Made by a program: the position numbers and the translations under genes. The notes beneath the pieces were generated by a model. That model ran no database searches. It saw nothing but the letters and a program-made list of their open reading frames with translations, and was not told the DNA's origin. Shown piece by piece: positions 1-5,807 of a stretch of 12,551 bases of DNA (within the stretch, counting starts at the first letter, position 1; each line of letters begins with the position of its first letter). The stretch comes from Syntrophomonadaceae bacterium (GTDB lineage: Bacteria > Bacillota > Dethiobacteria > PWVN01), in assembly GCA_003561835.1 (NCBI GenBank), contig PWVN01000093.1, positions 1 to 12,551 of the forward strand, given 5' to 3'.

Positions 1-297
1 GCGGCTTATTCGGGGGAGAAAAGGCCCTGGTGGTTTTACCTTAGCATGGCCGTATATGCAGTCTTTTACCTGGTGGTGTTGGTCAGTTTCATCAACAGCC
101 CGGAGAAAACCTGGGCCGCCTGGTTTTTGGTCATCATCATCCCCATCGGGGCCATGCTGAAAGGGGCCCTGATTATCTTCAACAAGAAGGGTCAGGAAAA
201 GGTGACCTCGATTGAAGGCGACAAGGCCTGGCGAAAGGTCGCCCTGGCAAGGTTGGTCCTGGCTCCCCTGTTTCTGGTCCTGGCCTATTTTGCCTAG
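1..297 (+). CDS. Small integral membrane protein, 3' end only
   Basis: The frame is open from the first base of the window, so the gene starts upstream; the first ATG, at 46, lies inside a hydrophobic stretch and is unlikely to be the true start. The visible 98 residues contain about three hydrophobic segments: YAVFYLVVLVSF, then AAWFLVIIIPIGAML followed by GALIIF, and a C-terminal ARLVLAPLFLVLAYFA. Between the last two is a charged loop (NKKGQEKVTSIEGDKAWRK). I do not recognise a family and see no catalytic motif. A TetR-family regulator follows 117 bp downstream on the same strand. TetR genes often sit beside the membrane proteins they control, but nothing here proves that link. I am confident that it is a coding membrane protein; its function is unknown. 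Confidence 0.75.
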   Translation, partial: AAYSGEKRPWWFYLSMAVYAVFYLVVLVSFINSPEKTWAAWFLVIIIPIGAMLKGALIIFNKKGQEKVTSIEGDKAWRKVALARLVLAPLFLVLAYFA

Positions 298-414
298 GGA
301 ATCCGGTTGGGTTACCTGCTTCTAAACGGACTGTGCTGTGCGGGAGGGCATGGGAAGGGGCCGATTCAGAGAGATTGGTGGTTTGCAGGACGGCAGAACA
401 AAGGAGGGCTGGAA

Positions 415-1032
415 GTGCCCCGTGCCACATTTTTCAATCTACCGGAGGAGAAAAAGGAAAGGATTACGGGTGCTGCCCTGGAGGAGTTCGCCCAAAAAGG
501 GTACCGGAAGGGATCCATGCAGGCCATCGCCCTGAGGGCGGGGGTGGCCAAGGGCAGCTTGTACCAGTACTTTGCCAACAAGAAAGAGCTCTTCCTCTAT
601 ATTTTCCGCCTGGCGGTGGAGGAAAAGATCCGTTTTGTGAGGGGCCTCTTTGAGGAAAACCGTGCCCTTCCCTTCTTTGCGCAGCTGGAGAAACTGTTCC
701 TGGAAAGCCGCCAGCATGCCAGGGAGCACCCCCATACCTACCATTTGTATCTGAAAGCCAGGGAGGAGGTTCCTGCGGAGATCCGGGAGGTTCTAACGGC
801 CTACCTGGAGTCTGCCGGGCCGGGAAAGCACTACGCCTCCCTGATCCAGGATGCCCTGGACAGCGGGGAGATCCGGGGGGACATGGATGCGGAGTTTGCC
901 GTCTTCGTGGTGCATACCCTCCTGCAGGAGTTCGGAGCCTACCTGACCACAGCCCCGGGTAAAACAACGGCGTGCCAGGACAGGGAACAGGCAAAGCAGT
1001 TTGTCACTTTCCTGAAAAAAGGACTTGGATAA
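415..1032 (+). CDS. TetR/AcrR family transcriptional regulator
   Basis: A 205-residue protein of normal TetR length. The N-terminal helix-turn-helix spans roughly residues 12-62, with the family pattern AALEEFAQKGY, then a recognition region IALRAGVAKGSLYQYFANKKELF. The helical C-terminal part should bind a ligand and dimerise; its ligand cannot be read from sequence. I chose the GTG at 415 because AAGGAGG (401-407) lies 7 nt before it; the longer frame from 307 adds a non-TetR-like leader without such a site. The preceding gene is a small membrane protein, a possible target. The stop codon (1030-1032) is followed after one base by a REP-like hairpin ending in an A/T-rich tract, which could terminate the transcript. 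The gene converges on the cyclophilin gene. Family assignment is secure; the regulon is unknown. Confidence 0.9.
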   Translation: MPRATFFNLPEEKKERITGAALEEFAQKGYRKGSMQAIALRAGVAKGSLYQYFANKKELFLYIFRLAVEEKIRFVRGLFEENRALPFFAQLEKLFLESRQHAREHPHTYHLYLKAREEVPAEIREVLTAYLESAGPGKHYASLIQDALDSGEIRGDMDAEFAVFVVHTLLQEFGAYLTTAPGKTTACQDREQAKQFVTFLKKGLG

Positions 1033-1033
1033 C

Positions 1034-1060
1034 GGGACAGGGGGACAGGGACCTTGTCCC
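1034..1060 (+). repeat. REP-like palindromic element, copy 1
   Basis: A 27-bp element made of GGGACAGG followed directly by GGGACAGGGACCTTGTCCC. The last 19 bases fold into a hairpin (GGGACAGG against CCTTGTCCC, one G-U pair); the leading GGGACAGG is a second copy of the left arm and could compete for the same right arm. It lies one base after the TetR stop codon and is followed by ATTATTTT, so on the plus strand it resembles an intrinsic terminator. Identical in all 27 bases to the elements at 1086, 1976 (inverted) and 4293 (inverted). Confidence 0.92.
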
Positions 1061-1085
1061 ATTATTTTAGTTTCTCTGGTTCTGT

Positions 1086-1112
1086 GGGACAGGGGGACAG
1101 GGACCTTGTCCC
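1086..1112 (+). repeat. REP-like palindromic element, copy 2
   Basis: Same 27 bases as the element at 1034, exactly 52 bp further on. It ends one base from the stop codon (1114-1116, minus strand) of the cyclophilin gene. It is followed by ATTATTTTAG, as is copy 1, but here that sequence contains the end of the cyclophilin reading frame. Confidence 0.92.
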
Positions 1113-1113
1113 A

Positions 1114-1743
1114 TTATTTTAGCTTTTCCGGTTCTGCCGCCTGCCAGTTGTTCAGTTCAACGGAGGCCCGGAGGATTATGCGGGGTTCCAGGGGCTGTTG
1201 GCCGGCAGCGGCGGCCCCCACGATTGCATCCACTTCCTCCATTCCCTCCAGGACCTGGCCGAAGGCGGCATAGGCCCCGTCCAGGAAGGAGGCATCCCCC
1301 ACCACGATAAAGAACTGGGACCCGGCGGTATCGAAATGATCGCCTCTGCGGGCCATGGACACCACCCCCCGCTGGTGTTCCAGGGGATTTTCGAAGCCGT
1401 TTTCGGCAAACTCCCCCCGGATTGTCCAGCCGGGGCCGCCCGTGCCGCTGCCCAGGGGACAGCCGCCCTGGATGACGAACCCGGGTACGATCCGGTGGAA
1501 TGTAAGGCCGTCATAGTACCCCTGCTCCACCAGGCAAACAAAGTTTTGCACCGTATTGGGGGCTGTATCCGGGTAGAGTTCAATGATGATTTCGCTGCCG
1601 TTGTCCATTTCCAGGGTGACCACCGGGTTTCCCACGGTGTCGGCGGGAGGGTCCACCGGGCTTTCGCCCTGATCGCTTTCGCCGCTGCACCCCGTCATCA
1701 CCAGCAGCAGGGCCAGGAAGAGAAGAACAGGTATTTTTTTCAA
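1114..1743 (-). CDS. Lipoprotein peptidyl-prolyl cis-trans isomerase (cyclophilin type)
   Basis: Catalyses cis-trans isomerisation of Xaa-Pro bonds, here probably outside the membrane on secreted proteins. The N terminus is a lipoprotein signal peptide (KKIPVLLFLALLLVMTGC) with Cys19 as the lipidated residue, then a Ser/Pro/Asp-rich linker to about residue 40. The cyclophilin domain covers about 40-190: FHRIVPGFVIQGG with the catalytic-type Arg, SQFFIV, and LDGAYAAFGQV. I prefer the TTG at 1743-1741: it gives a clean signal peptide, and AAGGGGG lies about 11 nt upstream. The in-frame ATG at 1773 and the longer frame to 1893 add an unlikely leader. The 209-residue length fits single-domain bacterial lipoprotein cyclophilins. 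The C-terminal codons are duplicated just beyond the stop in the 52-bp repeat. Confidence 0.9.
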   Translation of the reverse strand: MKKIPVLLFLALLLVMTGCSGESDQGESPVDPPADTVGNPVVTLEMDNGSEIIIELYPDTAPNTVQNFVCLVEQGYYDGLTFHRIVPGFVIQGGCPLGSGTGGPGWTIRGEFAENGFENPLEHQRGVVSMARRGDHFDTAGSQFFIVVGDASFLDGAYAAFGQVLEGMEEVDAIVGAAAAGQQPLEPRIILRASVELNNWQAAEPEKLK

Positions 1744-1836
1744 TGTGATTATTTCCCCCTTTTCAAAAAGCATGTTTCGATTTTGTACATTCTCCCTATA
1801 TTGAACCGGGTATTTCAACACCTTCGCCCTGTGAAT

Positions 1837-1863
1837 ATCATACCATATCACGGCAAAGAGCAA
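1837..1863 (-). promoter_or_regulatory. Candidate extended -10 promoter for the cyclophilin gene
   Basis: On the minus strand, TATGAT (1842-1837) is preceded by TGG, giving the extended -10 form TGnTATGAT. A weak -35, TTGCTC (1863-1858), sits only 15 bp upstream, so recognition would depend mainly on the extended -10. The leader to the TTG start would be roughly 90 nt. Confidence 0.45.
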
Positions 1864-1975
1864 TAGATTTGATTTAACACAAACTCTATGCATTACGGTA
1901 ACGGCTTTTTATCATCGCCCAGAGAGAATCATAAAGACTTTTCCGTCCCGCTTCTTCCATGTCCACCAGCAAAAT

Positions 1976-2002
1976 GGGACAAGGTCCCTGTCCCCCTGTC
2001 CC
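1976..2002 (-). repeat. REP-like palindromic element, copy 3 (inverted)
   Basis: The reverse complement is identical in all 27 bases to the element at 1034. It lies between the divergent cyclophilin and ydcF-like genes, just upstream of the promoter at 2012. On the minus strand it is followed by ATTTTG, so it might block transcripts running leftwards. This is the one copy not beside a stop codon. Confidence 0.92.
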
Positions 2003-2011
2003 GCACATCCA

Positions 2012-2041
2012 TTGCCGAACATAGCGAACTCATATTATAAT
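2012..2041 (+). promoter_or_regulatory. Sigma-A type promoter for the ydcF-like operon
   Basis: TTGCCG (2012-2017) and a perfect TATAAT (2036-2041) are 18 bp apart. It precedes the GTG start at 2154 by about 110 nt, with no other gene between. It begins ten bases after a REP-like element. Confidence 0.65.
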
Positions 2042-2153
2042 AGTTGGTGATAGGCTGGATTACGGTTTGATGGCCGCATTGAAGCCGGGGCACTGATTGC
2101 CTTTAAGGATCGGCAGGCATGAAAAGGCATGCCCCACCGTGAGGAGATGGACA

Positions 2154-2804
2154 GTGAAGCTTTTACGAAGGGCAGTTATCTGGACATGTATAATGATGAT
2201 CCTCGGGTTAACCTGGGTAGGTTTCCAGTACTGGTCTATTACAAAAATCGGGGAGGAAACGTCCCCCGGCCCCGCCGATGTTATCATCGTTCTGGGGGCG
2301 GCGGTATGGCCCCACGGGCCCAGCCCCGCTCTGCAGGCCAGGCTCACTCATGCTGTGCAACTGTATGAAGCAGGGTATGCCGACCGCATGATCCTCACAG
2401 GAGGCCTGGGGAATCACCCCCCCACGGAAGCGGAAGCCATGCAGGCGGCCATGCTCGTCCTAGGGGTTGAGAGGGAAGCGATGTACCTGGAAGAGCAGGC
2501 CACCAATACCGTGGAAAATCTGAAGTTCAGCCGGGAGATCATGCAGGAGCAGGGCTGGGAAAGGGCCATCATCGTCTCTGATTTCTTTCACATCAAGAGG
2601 GCTTTGCTCATTGCCGGGGATTTAGGCATTGACGCTGTGGGGGCGCCGGCGAAGAACAGCGTCCTCTACCAGAACCGGGACCTGCGGGTTTCCAATACCT
2701 TGCGGGAGGTCCTGGCCCTGAGCAGCTATTATCTTCTGAGGCTATTCTTCTTACGCGGGCATACCCCTGCCGGCTACCCTGTTCAGCCCACCTTGGCTTC
2801 ATGA
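2154..2804 (+). CDS. YdcF/SanA-like DUF218 membrane-anchored protein
   Basis: A 216-residue protein with one N-terminal membrane anchor (about residues 7-25, AVIWTCIMMILGLTWVGF) and an extracytoplasmic DUF218 domain from about 41 to 190. Family hallmarks are DVIIVLGAAVW, then RLTHAVQLYEAGYADRMILTGG, ATNTVENLKFSREIM and the segment VSDFFHIKRALLIAGDLGI. Members of this group (SanA, YdcF, ElyC) are linked to envelope integrity, but the reaction is not settled. I chose the GTG at 2154 because GAGGAG (2141-2146) lies 7 nt upstream; in-frame starts at 2139 or 2097 lack such a site and extend past the anchor. The gene is followed after 15 bp by a DUF998-like gene, so the two probably share the promoter at 2012. 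Confident on family, not on function. Confidence 0.87.
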   Translation: MKLLRRAVIWTCIMMILGLTWVGFQYWSITKIGEETSPGPADVIIVLGAAVWPHGPSPALQARLTHAVQLYEAGYADRMILTGGLGNHPPTEAEAMQAAMLVLGVEREAMYLEEQATNTVENLKFSREIMQEQGWERAIIVSDFFHIKRALLIAGDLGIDAVGAPAKNSVLYQNRDLRVSNTLREVLALSSYYLLRLFFLRGHTPAGYPVQPTLAS

Positions 2805-2819
2805 AAGGAAGGGTCTTCA

Positions 2820-3389
2820 TTGTCAAAGCGTTTCCTGCTGCCGGTTTACCCCCTGATGGTCCTGGTGATGTTTATCCTGCCCTTTTACACCGCAGAGGGG
2901 TATTCTCTCCTCAAACACACGACAAGCCAGTTGGGCGCCCAAAGCACCCCCCATGCCTGGGTGATGAACGGGGTCTTCTTTCTGCTGGGCGGAGCGTGTA
3001 TTCTGGAAGGGTGGGTGCATCTAAAGAACTTCCGATTTCAGCAAATTCTTCTGACTACCTTTGGGGCCAGCCTGTTTTTGGCAGGAGTGTTCCGGCATGC
3101 CCCCCTGAACCCCGGGGTTTCCTTTAACGTGCTGGAAGACCAACTCCACTCAGTGATGGCCAACATCGTCGGTTTTTCCTTCACCCTTTTGGCCGTATCC
3201 GCAGCATTCATAGAAAAAACCACCGGGAGACGCATTTTGGCCCTCCTCGTGGGTGCCAGTTCCGTCATCTTTTCCCTTTTGATGTTTTTCATGACGGGGT
3301 TAACCGGCCTGTGGCAGCGCTCCATGTTTATCCTCTCTTTTGCCTGGCTCATATTCTTCCTGGAGGGTCAAAGTCTCCGGGAGGGCTGA
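2820..3389 (+). CDS. DUF998-like integral membrane protein
   Basis: A 189-residue hydrophobic protein with about six predicted membrane helices, for example LLPVYPLMVLVMFILPFY near the N terminus, VMNGVFFLLGGACIL and ILLTTFGASLFLAGVF in the middle, and SMFILSFAWLIFFL at the end. The early TTSQLGAQSTPHAW segment and the overall helix pattern resemble the DUF998 family, whose role is unknown. The start is TTG at 2820, with GGAAGGG (2807-2813) 6 nt upstream. It begins 15 bp after the ydcF-like gene and is probably co-transcribed with it. Its stop codon directly abuts a REP-like hairpin (3390-3410) followed by TTTTT, which can serve as its terminator. Membrane nature is certain; the family call is moderately secure. 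Confidence 0.8.
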   Translation: MSKRFLLPVYPLMVLVMFILPFYTAEGYSLLKHTTSQLGAQSTPHAWVMNGVFFLLGGACILEGWVHLKNFRFQQILLTTFGASLFLAGVFRHAPLNPGVSFNVLEDQLHSVMANIVGFSFTLLAVSAAFIEKTTGRRILALLVGASSVIFSLLMFFMTGLTGLWQRSMFILSFAWLIFFLEGQSLREG

Positions 3390-3410
3390 GGGGACAGGCA
3401 CCCTGTCCCC
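3390..3410 (+). repeat. Shorter variant REP-like hairpin, also a likely terminator
   Basis: Perfect 9-bp arms GGGGACAGG and CCTGTCCCC enclose a CAC loop; TTTTT follows at 3411-3415. It begins on the base right after the stop codon of the DUF998-like gene and lies 139 bp upstream of the transposase start. The arms share GGGACAGG with the 27-bp elements but the leading extra arm is missing and the loop differs, so it is a distinct variant. Hairpin plus T-tract fits an intrinsic terminator. Confidence 0.8.
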
Positions 3411-3479
3411 TTTTTCCCGGAGATGTCACCTCTTACGCCCTTCTGATGCGAGGGTGGGCAGCATTTCTGAAAAGAAATG

Positions 3480-3508
3480 TTTACCTCTAATGGATTATAG
3501 TGTAAAAT
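3480..3508 (+). promoter_or_regulatory. Candidate promoter for the RAYT transposase
   Basis: TTTACC (3480-3485, 4 of 6 to TTGACA) and TAAAAT (3503-3508, 5 of 6 to TATAAT) are separated by 17 bp. The start codon follows 20 nt after the -10 box. Confidence 0.5.
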
Positions 3509-3528
3509 AGGTGTTGAGGTGATTGAAG

Positions 3529-4284
3529 ATGCCAAGACGCCCCCGGGATAGAAGTAACAGCGGTATTTATCATGTGATAATTCGGGGAATAAACAAACAA
3601 TCCATATTTGAAGACAGCGAGGACAAGGAAAAATTTCTGCGGACCTTGAAGCACAATAAAAGTGTGAGCAATTTTGAACTCTATGGTTACAGTGTCATGG
3701 ACAACCACTTTCATGCTTTGATTAAGGAGAATATGGAATCCATCTCTCTATCCATACAACGCATTAGCAGCAGTTATGTTAACTGGTACAACAAAAGGCA
3801 TGAGAGGTGTGGACACCTGTTTCAAGAAAGGTTTAGAAGCCAACCGGTAGAAAGGGATCTCTCCCTCTTGACTGTGCTGCGATATATTCATCAGAATCCT
3901 GTCAAAGCGGGAATTGTCAGGAATGTTTCCGACTACCCCTGGAGCAGTTTTCATGAGTACATAAGCAAAGCCACCATAGTGGATACGGATTCCGTGTTAA
4001 GTATATTGTCCCCTGACAAACAGAAGGCGGTACAGATGTTTGTCGAATATACCAAGGAACTGAACGATGACGAGTACCTGGATTATTTTCCACAGCAAAA
4101 AACGGACAGTGAAGTTAGAGCTATTCTCTTACAACATCAGGTGTCGGATGTAAACCAATTTCTTCAGTTGCATAAGCAAAAAAGATATGAGATCATCCGG
4201 TTCCTTAAATCCGTGGAAGGTGTGACTGTGAGACAGCTTTCTCGAGTGACCGGGGTATCGAAGAGTGTAATTAGCAGGTTGTGA
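3529..4284 (+). CDS. REP-associated tyrosine transposase (RAYT, Y1/HUH, IS200-like fold)
   Basis: A 251-residue single-strand DNA transposase of the Y1_Tnp family. The HUH metal site is HFH at residues 60-62 (in VMDNHFHALI). The nucleophile is likely a Tyr in SSYVNWYNKR (Y83 or Y87), followed by the family motifs GHLFQERF (95-102) and YIHQNPVKAG (119-128). The last 25 or so residues (VRQLSRVTGVSKSVISR) look like a DNA-binding helix-turn-helix. Start is ATG 3529, with GAGGTGA 6 nt upstream; an in-frame TTG two codons earlier is less likely. The gene is AT-richer than its neighbours, suggesting acquisition. It is bracketed by REP-like hairpins at 3390 and 4293, the second beginning 8 nt after the stop. 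RAYTs are known to bind and cleave REP palindromes, so these are the likely substrates. All motifs are intact, so it may be active. Confidence 0.93.
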   Translation: MPRRPRDRSNSGIYHVIIRGINKQSIFEDSEDKEKFLRTLKHNKSVSNFELYGYSVMDNHFHALIKENMESISLSIQRISSSYVNWYNKRHERCGHLFQERFRSQPVERDLSLLTVLRYIHQNPVKAGIVRNVSDYPWSSFHEYISKATIVDTDSVLSILSPDKQKAVQMFVEYTKELNDDEYLDYFPQQKTDSEVRAILLQHQVSDVNQFLQLHKQKRYEIIRFLKSVEGVTVRQLSRVTGVSKSVISRL

Positions 4285-4290
4285 AAAAAA

Positions 4291-4470
4291 ATGGGACAAG
4301 GTCCCTGTCCCCCTGTCCCGCTGAAACTTCAGAAGGAGCTGGTATACCTGGAGGCCAGAAAAGAGGGAAAACTGCGGCTGAAGGAGAAACAGTGGGGGCG
4401 GCAGCTTGCAAAGCTCCAGAAGGAGTGCCACAAAGGAGGCAGGGGATATGCAGATGATTATACGCGGTGA
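4291..4470 (+). pseudogene. Short coding-like remnant between the RAYT/REP and the GNAT gene
   Basis: An open frame of 59 codons begins at an ATG inside the REP element (4291) and ends at 4468-4470, overlapping the GNAT start. The part after the REP reads like real protein: a Lys/Glu/Leu-rich amphipathic helix (LKLQKELVYLEARKEGKLRL, then KEKQWGRQLAKLQKE). The first ten codons are only the REP read in frame. No ribosome binding site precedes 4291. I infer the 3' remnant of an older gene, possibly broken by RAYT/REP arrival, though a small intact gene cannot be excluded. Family not recognised. Confidence 0.4.
4293..4319 (-). repeat. REP-like palindromic element, copy 4 (inverted)
   Basis: The reverse complement matches the element at 1034 in all 27 bases. 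It begins 8 nt after the transposase stop. On the minus strand the hairpin is followed by ATTTTTTTC, the best T-tract of the set, so it could stop antisense transcripts before they enter the transposase gene. Confidence 0.92.
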
Positions 4471-5533
4471 AACGATTGAGGACTACAACGCCATCGCCGG
4501 GGTAAACTACGAGGCCTTTCTCGGCTGGCACCCCGACAACCCTTTTGTTACCGAACCCATGCTGGTGGACCTCCTGCGGCACAGCGCCCTCTTTGACCCG
4601 GACCTGTCCCTGGTCGCTGTAGGGGGCAGAGAAGTGGTGGGGCATGTGCTCCTGGCCCCCTACAGGTTCATCGTTCAGGGGGCGGAACAGCCGGGGGTTG
4701 TGCTGGGCCCTGTGGCCGTAAAGCCCGGCCTCCAGCGGCAGGGTATAGGGGGGAAACTCATCGAAGAGGGCCATCGAAGGGCCAGGGAAAAGGGCTATTC
4801 CTTCTCCCTGCTCTGCGGCCATGAGGCCTATTACCCCCGGTTCGGCTACAGGACCCGCATGTTTTCCCTTGCGGGGGCAAAAGTCAAGGTGAAGGGGAAG
4901 GGGAAGGCTCTCAATCTGGAAGGTCTCAGGGACAGGCCCATCAAGGCGGAAGACATCCCTTTCATCCTCAAGGCCTGGAAAAGCCGGTACGGCAGTGCGT
5001 CCCTGGCCTTGTTCCCGGGGGAAACCCTGAGCGACTGGATAAATTACGGCATGGAATGCCGGTGCCTCGTCATCCTGGAAATGGACAGGGTTTTGGGTTA
5101 CGCCCGCTATACCCGCGGAAACCCCCTGGTGGTCAAGGAACTACTGGCCGGGAAGGGGGAAGACATCCCCCGCATCCTGGCCTATCTGGCCCGCAGGGAA
5201 TCCCGGAGCGGCCGGGGAGAAATCGCTGAACTTAGGATCGCCCAGGGGGCGGAGGAACTGCGAAGGGCCCTGGCAGGCCCCCGGTCCCCGGGCTCCCCGG
5301 AAACCCCTGAGGCTCCTGAGGCTGAGGCTCTTGAGGCGCCTGAGGCCCCGGAGTCGACCGCTGGCTTTGAAGTCGTCCCGGAGGAGGCAGCCCATGAGGC
5401 CTTTATGATCAAAGTCCTCATACCCGGCAGCCCCATGGCAGAATACTGCGATCGGGTGGGAAAAGGCAAAGCAAGGCCCGGTATCATGGCCTTCCCCTCC
5501 ATGTATGACGTGGATGAGGGAAGGGTCGATTAG
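4448..5533 (+). CDS. GNAT family N-acetyltransferase with a second C-terminal domain
   Basis: A 361-residue protein. The N-terminal GNAT domain (about residues 3-140) carries the acetyl-CoA motif LGPVAVKPGLQRQGIGGKLI (about 86-105) and the YYPRFGY segment seen in YhbS-like acetyltransferases. It should move an acetyl group from acetyl-CoA to an amine; the substrate is unknown. Residues about 160-275 resemble a second, degenerate GNAT-like fold, as in Eis-type proteins. Then comes a low-complexity linker (about 278-300) rich in Pro, Glu and Ala, and a conserved-looking tail. Start is ATG 4448, with AAAGGAGG (4432-4439) 8 nt upstream; the earlier in-frame TTG at 4406 has no such site. A strong terminator follows. 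Family is secure and the two-domain reading is inference. Confidence 0.88.
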   Translation: MQMIIRGETIEDYNAIAGVNYEAFLGWHPDNPFVTEPMLVDLLRHSALFDPDLSLVAVGGREVVGHVLLAPYRFIVQGAEQPGVVLGPVAVKPGLQRQGIGGKLIEEGHRRAREKGYSFSLLCGHEAYYPRFGYRTRMFSLAGAKVKVKGKGKALNLEGLRDRPIKAEDIPFILKAWKSRYGSASLALFPGETLSDWINYGMECRCLVILEMDRVLGYARYTRGNPLVVKELLAGKGEDIPRILAYLARRESRSGRGEIAELRIAQGAEELRRALAGPRSPGSPETPEAPEAEALEAPEAPESTAGFEVVPEEAAHEAFMIKVLIPGSPMAEYCDRVGKGKARPGIMAFPSMYDVDEGRVD

Positions 5534-5560
5534 AGGAGGGCGACATCCCGGGGTGCAGGC

Positions 5561-5591
5561 AAAAACCCGACAAAAACCCGGAAAAAACCCG
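5561..5591 (+). repeat. Three 11-bp direct repeats beside a terminator
   Basis: AAAAACCCG occurs at 5561-5569, 5572-5580 and 5583-5591 with an 11-bp period. The third copy forms the upstream A-tract and left arm of the terminator. The other two copies could also pair with its right arm and T-tract. Confidence 0.7.
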
Positions 5592-5613
5592 GCCAGTTTT
5601 GGCCGGGCTTTTT
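5582..5613 (+). terminator. Intrinsic terminator after the GNAT gene
   Basis: CCCGGCC (5588-5594) and GGCCGGG (5601-5607) form a GC-rich stem with an AGTTTT loop, followed by C and TTTTT (5609-5613). The six A upstream of the stem means it could also work on the minus strand, but no gene ends there. Confidence 0.9.
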
Positions 5614-5625
5614 GACGAGCACTCC

Positions 5626-5655
5626 TTGTCCCGCTAGAGAAATCAATGCTATAAT
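5626..5655 (+). promoter_or_regulatory. Promoter for upp
   Basis: TTGTCC (5626-5631), an 18-bp spacer, and TATAAT (5650-5655) preceded by TGC, that is an extended -10. It follows the GNAT terminator, so upp is probably an independent unit with a leader of roughly 145 nt. The -35 falls in CCTTGTCCC, a stretch shared with the right arm of the REP elements, possibly by chance. Confidence 0.7.
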
Positions 5656-5751
5656 GTTACTGGGATTTTAGATTATTAATCCTTTTCTTCGGTTTTGAAA
5701 CCTGTATCATCATCAAGAATTTTTCGGAAATACCAGGCATTCCCGCATAAA

Positions 5752-5800
5752 TTCAAGGTAAAACCCGGGCACCCCTGTTTTACCATTTGAAACCGGGAGG
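5752..5800 (+). promoter_or_regulatory. Structured 5' leader of upp next to its ribosome binding site
   Basis: TTCAAGGTAAAAC (5752-5764) pairs with GTTTTACC (5777-5784) and TTGAA (5787-5791), a 13-bp stem with a two-base AT bulge. The Shine-Dalgarno GGGAGG (5795-5800) starts 3 nt after the stem. CCCGG at 5764-5768, mostly in the loop, is complementary to CCGGG (5793-5797), which overlaps the ribosome site, so an alternative pairing could hide it. It does not look like a PyrR binding loop or a known riboswitch; regulation is inferred only from the fold. Confidence 0.45.
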
Positions 5801-5807
5801 TTGAAAA

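Larger units (their letters stand above)
1034..1137. repeat. Tandem duplication of a 52-bp unit (REP element plus cyclophilin 3' end)
   Basis: Units 1034-1085 and 1086-1137 are head-to-tail copies. The 27-bp REP parts are identical, while the 25-bp remainders differ at 4 positions, all T in the first copy and C in the second. Read on the minus strand, both remainders encode EPEKLK and a TAA stop. The copy at 1113-1137 is the real end of the cyclophilin gene; the copy at 1061-1085 lies past its stop. Three of the four differences fall at third codon positions and are synonymous; the fourth changes Thr to Ala. Confidence 0.85.

Noticed and set aside
1034..1137. Possible CRISPR array (identical repeats with a spacer)
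   Set aside because: Only two repeats occur here, the spacing sequence is itself repeated, and further copies are dispersed and inverted. No cas genes are seen; it fits a REP tandem.
1198..1866. 222-codon plus-strand frame opposite the cyclophilin gene
   Set aside because: It mirrors the cyclophilin coding sequence, with no ribosome binding site or domain; the lipoprotein cyclophilin on the minus strand is unambiguous.
5640..5807. Known riboswitch or PyrR attenuator ahead of upp
   Set aside because: No recognisable PyrR binding loop, T-box or purine-type aptamer pattern could be matched, and no terminator follows the leader hairpin; only an undefined hairpin is supported.
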